Below are positions 57,889 to 64,000 of a stretch of 64,000 bases of DNA, piece by piece. Origin of the DNA: Neisseria arctica (GTDB taxonomy: Bacteria > Pseudomonadota > Gammaproteobacteria > Burkholderiales > Neisseriaceae). Below the pieces are notes generated by a model. That model was not told the origin of the DNA, searched no databases, and saw only the letters and a program-made list of their open reading frames with translations. Position numbers and translations under genes: made by a program. The stretch covers positions 186,001 to 250,000 of the forward strand of contig NZ_CP091510.1 in the NCBI RefSeq assembly GCF_022870905.1, in the 5' to 3' direction. How positions within the stretch are numbered: position 1 is the first letter of the stretch; each line of letters begins with the position of its first letter.

Positions 57889-58685
57889 TGAAAGCTTTGC
57901 ATCAAACATCTTTTTTGGAGTCTGTACAGATTCAAAAACGCGTCATCGGTGCTTTGCTGATGCGTGAAATTATTACGAGATACGGGCGTAGTAATATTGG
58001 TTTTTTATGGCTATTTGTTGAGCCATTGCTGATGACTTTGCTGATTGTTGTATTGTGGAAGTTTCTACGTGCAGATAGATTTTCTGATTTAAATATTGTT
58101 GCTTTCGTGTTGACGGGTTATCCGATGGCAATGATGTGGAGAAATGCTTCTAATCGTGCTATCGGTGCAATTTCTGCCAATGCCAGTTTGCTTTACCATC
58201 GCAATGTTAGGGTATTGGATACTATTGTTGCACGGATTGTTTTAGAGGTAGCGGGTGCCACGATTGCCCAAGTAGTGATTATGGCAATTTTAGTGGCTAT
58301 TCACTGGATTGAAATGCCCCAAGATATTTTCTATATGCTTTTGGCATGGCTTCTAATGGCAATGTTTGCGGCAGGGCTTGGATTTGTGATTTGCTCGATA
58401 GCGTTTAAGTTTGAGGCGTTCGGTAAAATTTGGAGTACACTCAGTTTTGTTATGTTGCCTTTATCTGGCGCTTTTTTCTTTGTCCATACTTTACCGATTC
58501 AAGTACATGAATATATCTTGCATGTACCTATGGTGCATGGAACAGAGATGTTCCGTGCGGGCTATTTTGGCAATTCTGTAATCACTTACGAAAACCCTTG
58601 GTATCTTTTACTTTGTAATCTCGTATTGCTGTTGTTGGGCTTGGCTATGGTTAGTAAGTTCAGCAAAGGGGTTGAGCCACAATGA
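57888..58685 (+). CDS. ctrC: Capsule ABC transporter permease CtrC
   Basis: A KpsM-type ABC-2 permease, 265 residues, with about six membrane helices. It carries Kdo-primed, lipid-linked polysaccharide across the inner membrane with CtrD. Typical sequences are [20 protein letters not shown] at the N-terminus (amphipathic helix and first TM), [31 protein letters not shown], and the C-terminal [20 protein letters not shown]. Its start overlaps ctrB by 1 bp and its end overlaps ctrD by 4 bp, indicating tight translational coupling. Confidence 0.96.
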   Translation: MKALHQTSFLESVQIQKRVIGALLMREIITRYGRSNIGFLWLFVEPLLMTLLIVVLWKFLRADRFSDLNIVAFVLTGYPMAMMWRNASNRAIGAISANASLLYHRNVRVLDTIVARIVLEVAGATIAQVVIMAILVAIHWIEMPQDIFYMLLAWLLMAMFAAGLGFVICSIAFKFEAFGKIWSTLSFVMLPLSGAFFFVHTLPIQVHEYILHVPMVHGTEMFRAGYFGNSVITYENPWYLLLCNLVLLLLGLAMVSKFSKGVEPQ

Positions 58686-59332
58686 TTTCCGTCGAGCATG
58701 TTTCTAAACGTTATCAAACCCGAAGCGGTTGGCGTACAGTATTGCATGATATAAATTTCAGTCTTGAAAAAGGTGAAAAAGTTGGCATTCTCGGGCGAAA
58801 CGGGGCGGGGAAGTCAACACTGATCCGTTTGATCAGTGGTGTAGAACCGCCAACAGAGGGTGAAATTAGGAGAACAATGAGCATTTCGTGGCCCTTGGCA
58901 TTTTCGGGAGCCTTTCAAGGCAGCCTGACCGGAATGGATAATTTACGCTTCATTTCTCGTATTTATAATGTAGATATTGACTATGTGAAGAACTTTACCG
59001 AAGAATTTTCCGAGCTCGGGCAATATTTGTATGAGCCGGTAAAACGTTATTCTTCAGGTATGAAAGCACGTTTGGCATTTGCATTATCTTTAGCAGTTGA
59101 ATTCGATTGTTATCTGATTGATGAGGTGATTGCTGTAGGTGATTCTCGTTTTTCTGCCAAATGCAAATATGAGTTGTTTGAAAAACGTAAAGACAGATCC
59201 ATTATATTGGTTTCACATAGTCATAGTGCGATGAAGCAATATTGTGATAATGCAATGGTTTTGGAGGCGGGTAGGCTGCATCAATTTGAGAATATGGATT
59301 TGGCCTATCAATATTACAATTCACAGCTATAA
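58682..59332 (+). CDS. ctrD: Capsule ABC transporter ATP-binding protein CtrD
   Basis: A KpsT-type ATPase of 216 residues that powers capsule export with CtrC. Walker A is [19 protein letters not shown], the signature is [19 protein letters not shown], Walker B is [12 protein letters not shown], and the switch histidine lies in [14 protein letters not shown]. It lacks the C-terminal carbohydrate-binding extension seen in Wzt-like ATPases, as expected for KpsT. The start overlaps ctrC (ATGA). It is the last gene of the export operon, with a DUS terminator after it. Confidence 0.96.
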   Translation: MISVEHVSKRYQTRSGWRTVLHDINFSLEKGEKVGILGRNGAGKSTLIRLISGVEPPTEGEIRRTMSISWPLAFSGAFQGSLTGMDNLRFISRIYNVDIDYVKNFTEEFSELGQYLYEPVKRYSSGMKARLAFALSLAVEFDCYLIDEVIAVGDSRFSAKCKYELFEKRKDRSIILVSHSHSAMKQYCDNAMVLEAGRLHQFENMDLAYQYYNSQL

Positions 59333-59381
59333 CATAGAGTAGGTTTTTTGATATCTGTATTGCTTTTAGGTATCTGGATAA

Positions 59382-59424
59382 ATAAACATGCCGTCTGAGA
59401 CAATGGTTTCAGACGGCATGTTTA
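59382..59424. terminator. Inverted DUS terminator between ctrD and valS
   Basis: ATAAACATGCCGTCTGA and TCAGACGGCATGTTTAT flank a short loop between the convergent ctrD and valS genes. One base pair near the loop is G-T. Confidence 0.75.
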
Positions 59425-59437
59425 TCATTTAGGTTGG

Positions 59438-62275
59438 CTAACTTGCCAATTTAGTCAGTTGGGCTTGTACTTTAGTCATTTTGTCATTTAAATCGGCCAA
59501 CTCTGTTTTATCTTTTTCCACCAAATGCGCCGGGGCTTTTTCGGTATAACCTGGTTTCGAGAGTTTGGCATTAAGCTTATCTAATGCTTTTTGCAACTTC
59601 TCGGCTTCTTTGGTAAGGCGGGCGCTTTCAGCGGCTTTATCGATTTCGACTTTGAGCATGAGCCGTGCGTTTTGACAAACAGCTACAGGCGCATCATCAC
59701 CTTCCGGTAGTTTATCAACTAATTTTGCTTCGGTGAGGCGAGTCATAGAAGGCAGATATTGCAGCAATTCTGTAGCTACGGTTCCTTCTACCAAAAGTGG
59801 TGCTTTTACATTAGGTGCGATACCCATTTCACCTCGCAGGTTACGTACGGCACCGATAAGTTCTTGCAGAGCAGCCATTTTTTCAAAGGAAGCGGGAACG
59901 ATTTTTTCACTGTCCGCTTGGGGCCAATTTGCCAGCATGATGCTGTCGGTATGTTTGGCATTGGCCAAAGGGGCAATGGTTTGCCACAATTCCTCGGTAA
60001 TGAAGGGCATAATCGGGTGTAGCAGGCGGAGAATAACTTCTAAAACGCGCACTAAGGTACGGCGTGTGGCACGTTGGGTGGATTCGCAACCGCCTTGGAT
60101 TTGTACTTTGGCCAGTTCGATATACCAGTCGCAGAAATCGTTCCATACAAATTCATACAGCGTTTGTGCGGCCAAATCGAAGCGGTAGGTATCAAAAGCT
60201 TCTGCTACGGCGGCTTCGGTTTGTTGCAAACGGCCGATAATCCATTGGTCGGCAAAGCTATAAGCTAAGGGTAGGCTTTCATCTTGACCGCAATCCTTAT
60301 CCTCAGTATTCATAAGAACAAAGTTGGTAGCGTTCCATAATTTATTACAGAAATTACGGTAGCCTTCGGCACGTTTGAAGTCGAAATTAATGCTGCGGCC
60401 CAAGCTGGCATAGCTAGCCATGGTAAAACGCAGAGCATCTGTGCCGAAAACGGGAATACCTTCGGGGAATAATTTTTTAGTAGCCTCGATAACTTGGGGT
60501 GCTTTTTCAGGGCGGCGCAGGCCGGTAGTGCGTTTTATCAGTAGATTTTCCAAGTCGATACCGTCGATCAAATCCACGGGGTCGATAACGTTGCCCTCTG
60601 ACTTGGACATTTTTTTACCTTCGTGGTCGCGCACCATGCCATGGATATAGACATCTTTAAACGGTACTTTGCCGGTAAAGTGGGTAGTCATCATAATCAT
60701 ACGCGCTACCCAAAAGAAAATGATTTCGTAGCCTGTTACCAAAACATTGCTAGGTAAAAAGGCTTTCAATTCAGCAGTTTCAGACGGCCAGCCCAGTGTG
60801 GAGAAAGGTACGAGTGCGGATGAGAACCAAGTATCCAGTACGTCTTCATCGCGTGTGAGTTCGGTATTTTGTGCCAGTTTTTGCGCTTCGGTTTCGCTGC
60901 GGGCAACATAACAGTTGCCTTCTTCATCATACCAAGCTGGGATTTGGTGTCCCCACCAGAGTTGGCGGGAGATACACCAGTCTTGAATATTGTTCATCCA
61001 TTGGTTGTAAGTATTTACCCAGTTTTCGGGGATAAATTTTACGGCACCGCTGTCAACGGCATGTTTGGCTTTCTGTGCCAAGCTCATGCCTTTGAATTCG
61101 CTTTCTGGTTCGGCTTGTACGCTACTGTCGGGTGTTGCGCTCATGGCGACAAACCATTGGCTGGTCAGCATGGGTTCGATCACCGAACCAGTGCGGTCGC
61201 CTTTGGGCGTCATCAAGGTGTGGGGCTTGATTTCAACTAATAAGCCTTGTGTTTCCAAATCAGCTACGATTTGTTTGCGTGCAGCAAAGCGGTCAAGCCC
61301 GGCATAGGCTTTTGGTAAAGCGAAGTTTTCTTGTGCTTCACCTTTAAAGTTGAAAACTTCTGCTTGCGGCAGGATACGTGCTTGTAAGTCCAAAACATTA
61401 ACCAAGGCGGTATTGTGGCGTTTGCCGACTTCGTAATCATTGAAATCGTGTGCGGGCGTAATTTTAACGCATCCTGTACCGAAATCTTTTTCAACATATT
61501 CATCCGCAATTACGGGAATACGGCGACCGGTAAGAGGTAACAGTAATTCTTTGCCTATGAGTGAGGCATAACGTTCGTCTTCGGGATGTACGGCTACGGC
61601 TACGTCACCCAAAAGGGTTTCGGGACGGGTGGTGGCGACGATCAGGCCGGCGGAGGGATCATCTGCTAGCGGATAGCGGATATGCCACATGCTGCCTTGC
61701 TCTTCTACGCTTTCCACTTCCAGATCAGAAACGGCGGTGCCAAGTACGGGATCCCAGTTGACCAAACGTTTGCCGCGGTAAATCAAACCTTGTTCAAACA
61801 AGCGTACGAATACTTCGGTAACTACTTCCGCACGTACGTTGTCCATAGTGAAATATTCACGGCTCCAATCTGCAGAGCAGCCCATACGGCACATTTGTTC
61901 GGTAATGGTACCGCCGGACAGGTTTTTCCATTGCCATACTTTTTCTAAAAATGATTCACGGCCCAAATCATGGCGGGAAATGTTTTGTTCGGACAATTGG
62001 CGCTCGACGACGATTTGCGTGGCGATACCCGCATGGTCTGTACCGGGAATCCAGCAGGTATTTCTGCCCTGCATACGGTAGTAACGGGTTAGGCCGTCCA
62101 TAATGGTTTGGTTGAAAGCATGGCCCATGTGCAGGGTGCCGGTTACATTAGGAGGCGGTAATTGGATGGAGAAAGAAGGTTTTTCGGCATCCATATTCGG
62201 TTGGAAATAGCCGGCTTGTTGCCAGCGTTGGTAATGTTTGGCTTCGATTTCGGCGGGGTTGTATTTGTTTAGCAT
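59438..62275 (-). CDS. valS: Valyl-tRNA synthetase
   Basis: A class Ia aminoacyl-tRNA synthetase, 945 residues. The HIGH-type motif is [15 protein letters not shown] near residue 42-52, the KMSKS motif is [14 protein letters not shown] near residue 555, and the editing domain includes [20 protein letters not shown]. The C-terminal arm is a charged coiled coil ([20 protein letters not shown]) typical of ValS. The ATG at 62275 starts the normal N-terminus [20 protein letters not shown]. It marks the return to housekeeping DNA at the right border of the capsule locus. Confidence 0.98.
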   Translation of the reverse strand: MLNKYNPAEIEAKHYQRWQQAGYFQPNMDAEKPSFSIQLPPPNVTGTLHMGHAFNQTIMDGLTRYYRMQGRNTCWIPGTDHAGIATQIVVERQLSEQNISRHDLGRESFLEKVWQWKNLSGGTITEQMCRMGCSADWSREYFTMDNVRAEVVTEVFVRLFEQGLIYRGKRLVNWDPVLGTAVSDLEVESVEEQGSMWHIRYPLADDPSAGLIVATTRPETLLGDVAVAVHPEDERYASLIGKELLLPLTGRRIPVIADEYVEKDFGTGCVKITPAHDFNDYEVGKRHNTALVNVLDLQARILPQAEVFNFKGEAQENFALPKAYAGLDRFAARKQIVADLETQGLLVEIKPHTLMTPKGDRTGSVIEPMLTSQWFVAMSATPDSSVQAEPESEFKGMSLAQKAKHAVDSGAVKFIPENWVNTYNQWMNNIQDWCISRQLWWGHQIPAWYDEEGNCYVARSETEAQKLAQNTELTRDEDVLDTWFSSALVPFSTLGWPSETAELKAFLPSNVLVTGYEIIFFWVARMIMMTTHFTGKVPFKDVYIHGMVRDHEGKKMSKSEGNVIDPVDLIDGIDLENLLIKRTTGLRRPEKAPQVIEATKKLFPEGIPVFGTDALRFTMASYASLGRSINFDFKRAEGYRNFCNKLWNATNFVLMNTEDKDCGQDESLPLAYSFADQWIIGRLQQTEAAVAEAFDTYRFDLAAQTLYEFVWNDFCDWYIELAKVQIQGGCESTQRATRRTLVRVLEVILRLLHPIMPFITEELWQTIAPLANAKHTDSIMLANWPQADSEKIVPASFEKMAALQELIGAVRNLRGEMGIAPNVKAPLLVEGTVATELLQYLPSMTRLTEAKLVDKLPEGDDAPVAVCQNARLMLKVEIDKAAESARLTKEAEKLQKALDKLNAKLSKPGYTEKAPAHLVEKDKTELADLNDKMTKVQAQLTKLAS

Positions 62276-62633
62276 GGTTCTGCAGATTGAAATAATGTTT
62301 AATCGTGCGATTATAACGTAAACAGCCGTCTGAAACCTAGTTTCAGACGGCTGTTTACGTTATTTAAAATGTGGCCAAACAGCTTGGGTAGGATAAGTGT
62401 ATCGGTCGCATTGCCTTGAAAAAAGCATCTCTGTAGCACTACGGACACAGATTGTTTGGCAGCATTTTACCTGATCCGATTTCCAAATTTTAGGTTTTCG
62501 GTGGGTATATCGGAAAAAATTAGCTTATCAATTACTTGATGAACCACTATCAGCGGTGAGAGTATGTATTTCCCGATTTTTATATAGCGGAGCAGCTTTG
62601 GTATTATCCGTAGCCGCCGCTTAATTTATGATC
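62276..62633. other. Spacer upstream of valS with a long DUS hairpin
   Basis: A 358-bp gap without a gene. It contains a long perfect stem (62313-62363) made of two opposed DUS with extra complementary flanks (ATAACGTAAACAGCCGTC on the left). This ends the upstream minus-strand XRE unit or lies in the valS leader. No T-box is expected in this genus and none was seen. Confidence 0.55.
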
Positions 62634-62918
62634 TTACTTGCTTTTGGCTTCTTTTTTTAAAGCGGAATATAGATCGGGGTGGCGCTCTTTTAAGAGGGCG
62701 GCGATTGTCATATCGATACGGTTGACTTTAGCCAAGTCGATTTTTTCGATATGCACCAAACGGAGCAGTTCGCGTACGGGTTTAGGCATATTTCGGCCTG
62801 ATTCGTAGCGTGATCCTCCTGATTGTGTGACACCGATACGGCTCCAAAAATCCATTTGGTTCAAGCCGAGTTTTGTGCGAATTTCACGGATATTTTCGAT
62901 TTGCTCGAACGATTTCAT
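62634..62918 (-). CDS. XRE-family helix-turn-helix protein
   Basis: A 94-residue DNA-binding protein with an N-terminal HTH_XRE domain: IREIRTKLGLNQMDFWSRIG then VTQSGGSRYESGRNMPKPVR, with the recognition helix around VTQSGGSRYE. The C-terminal tail (MTIAALLKERHPDLYSALKK) is helical. Such proteins act as dimeric repressors; the target is unknown. The start at 62918 has AAGGAAA upstream and matches the expected N-terminus MKSFEQIE; a start at 62942 would add eight residues. It appears monocistronic, with long AT-rich DNA upstream. Confidence 0.88.
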   Translation of the reverse strand: MKSFEQIENIREIRTKLGLNQMDFWSRIGVTQSGGSRYESGRNMPKPVRELLRLVHIEKIDLAKVNRIDMTIAALLKERHPDLYSALKKEAKSK

Positions 62919-63810
62919 AGCTAGAACTTTCCTTCTTCTCATTATGTTTTAAGGCAGAGCCGTTTTATTTACTGCGGACGCAGTTTCAGACAGCATCTGA
63001 ATTATTTGCATAATTGTTTATTATAACAATAGTAATAATAACACTTATTTTGAATAATGGCGCAATGAGTGATTTCAACATAAGTGATTGATGCAGTATA
63101 AGCGCTTATCAGTCAGATGCAAGAGGCGGGAATTAAAAAAAATCAAACTGATTGCTTTTATATTGACTATAAAGGAAAAGTTTTAACATAACTTTATAAA
63201 TCAAAGGTTTCTATGGTTAAGTTTGGTGCCTTCACTCTATCATCATTAATATATAATTATTTCGATTGGGAGATTTTCTAATGAGAAAATTTTATAGAGT
63301 GATAGGGAACTTTTAGGTAAAAACAGGAGTGATTTTGAATGGTATTGATTTATCAGAAGTTGATATATTTTTTAATTTAAATGTCATGGAATAATGTGGA
63401 GGTAAATAGGGAATTTTTACCCATTTAGGTTTTTTTTTATATGGAAAATATCGGCAAATTTATCATGAATCAGGTGTGAAAGTATAAATGATGCTCATTA
63501 TGTATATTGAATTTTTGCTTAGGCGAAATGAATTTTTGGGGGTAAAAAAGCCTTATGGCGGTACTTTGTAAAATTGTTACCTGAGTGTTGTATTTAAGAT
63601 GTATCCTGGTTTCTGTCGCAAAATTAATTGGCATATTGCATAGTAGTAGTGCCTGTGATTGTAAAGCTGTATTTTTACCACAGGGTGATATTGGGAAAAT
63701 AGTTGGGGAAGTACAAGGCTGTTGGTAAGTAGGTAAATGAACACCCTGCTTGAGGGTGACAGACAAGCAGGGTAAAAAGAGAAATTTTTCAAAGGGAAAA
63801 TAGCAGGGTT
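62919..63810. other. About 0.9 kb AT-rich region without a convincing gene
   Basis: It lies between the XRE gene and map, both on the minus strand. It should hold the XRE promoter. I see a 12-bp perfect palindrome ATAAGCGCTTAT at 63098-63109, a possible operator. I also see an inverted repeat ACCCTGCTT/AAGCAGGGT at 63742-63772 that may be a weak terminator for map. Minus-strand open frames around 63470-63886 lack ribosome sites, overlap the map end and resemble nothing. A small RNA cannot be excluded. Confidence 0.5.
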
Positions 63811-64000
63811 TTATGGTTTCCCGGTAGCTGGGCTGATGGTTAGGATTTCGTAGCCTGTTTCGGTGACTAATACTTCGTGTTCCCATTGGGCTGAGAGTGA
63901 ACGGTCTTTGGTGACCACTGTCCAGCCGTCGGCCAAAATACGCAGGTGCCGCTTGCCTTGGTTAATCATGGGTTCTATAGTGAAAATCATCCCCGGTTTG
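63811..64000 (-). CDS. map: Type I methionine aminopeptidase, C-terminal part (partial)
   Basis: The last 62 codons of methionine aminopeptidase, which removes the initiator Met from new proteins using a two-metal site. The visible C-terminus includes [17 protein letters not shown], whose Glu is a metal ligand and whose FTIEPM signature is diagnostic. It continues with [20 protein letters not shown] then [11 protein letters not shown], whose Glu is the other ligand. The gene continues beyond the right edge. The residues after EILT (ISPATGKP) form a short extra tail. Confidence 0.93.
   Translation of the reverse strand, partial: KPGMIFTIEPMINQGKRHLRILADGWTVVTKDRSLSAQWEHEVLVTETGYEILTISPATGKP

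Noticed and set aside
63470..63886. A 138-codon minus-strand open frame next to map
   Set aside because: It overlaps the map 3' end in a different frame, has low-complexity composition and no ribosome site.

Overview
The window is chromosomal DNA of a Neisseriaceae bacterium, most likely a Neisseria species. The main evidence is the DNA uptake sequence (DUS) core GCCGTCTGAA, seen many times with AG- or AT- prefixes, often as inverted pairs forming terminator hairpins between genes. The housekeeping proteins (RpoB/RpoC, Fur, ValS, KdsA, CtrA-D) also look neisserial. No insertion sequence, prophage, CRISPR array or rRNA operon is visible. The only tRNA is tRNA-Phe(GAA).

Layout. 1-5.1 kb: 3' end of rpoB, then rpoC. 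5.2-6.9 kb: a compact three-gene cassette (Roadblock/LC7 protein, Aer-type PAS protein, cytoplasmic PhnD-like binding protein) that looks like an uncharacterised signalling module. 7-10.1 kb: minus-strand thiamine genes thiO, thiS, a GFA-family gene and thiG, preceded by a small membrane protein. 10.3-15.2 kb: photolyase, a frameshifted hotdog-fold gene, a TlpA-like thioredoxin, an ArsC-family protein, YdcF, HemJ and a CYTH protein. 15.5-18.6 kb: an NSS transporter with a 30-residue partner, then hemL. 18.8-27.1 kb: tRNA-Phe, glnA, aroE-mtgA, dapB-bamE divergent from fur-aat, dapD and a UDG-like glycosylase. 27.2-33.5 kb: a secreted Bsr-type racemase, a large TPR-DUF2971 protein with near-identical repeats, and tex. 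33.7-42.7 kb: acyl-CoA dehydrogenase, pyk, a gamma-carbonic anhydrase homologue, argE, dnaJ and a Sel1-repeat protein.

42.9-59.3 kb is a complete ABC-transporter-dependent (group 2) capsule locus. On the minus strand are kpsS and kpsC (Kdo linker on the lipid anchor), a CgeB-like glycosyltransferase, an alpha/beta-hydrolase, a 918-residue double glycosyltransferase, wecC, wecB and a locus-borne kdsA. On the plus strand, diverging from kdsA, is the export operon ctrABCD. WecB plus WecC predicts UDP-ManNAcA as a precursor. KdsA supplies Kdo-8-phosphate for the linker or the repeat unit. The AT-rich, DUS-free core (47.2-51.2 kb) looks like an exchangeable, laterally acquired synthesis cassette.

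59.4-64 kb: valS, a small XRE regulator, about 0.9 kb without a convincing gene, and the 3' end of map at the right edge.

Start sites were chosen by eye from Shine-Dalgarno spacing and family length. Functional names rest on recognised motifs and remembered family architecture, not on database searches.
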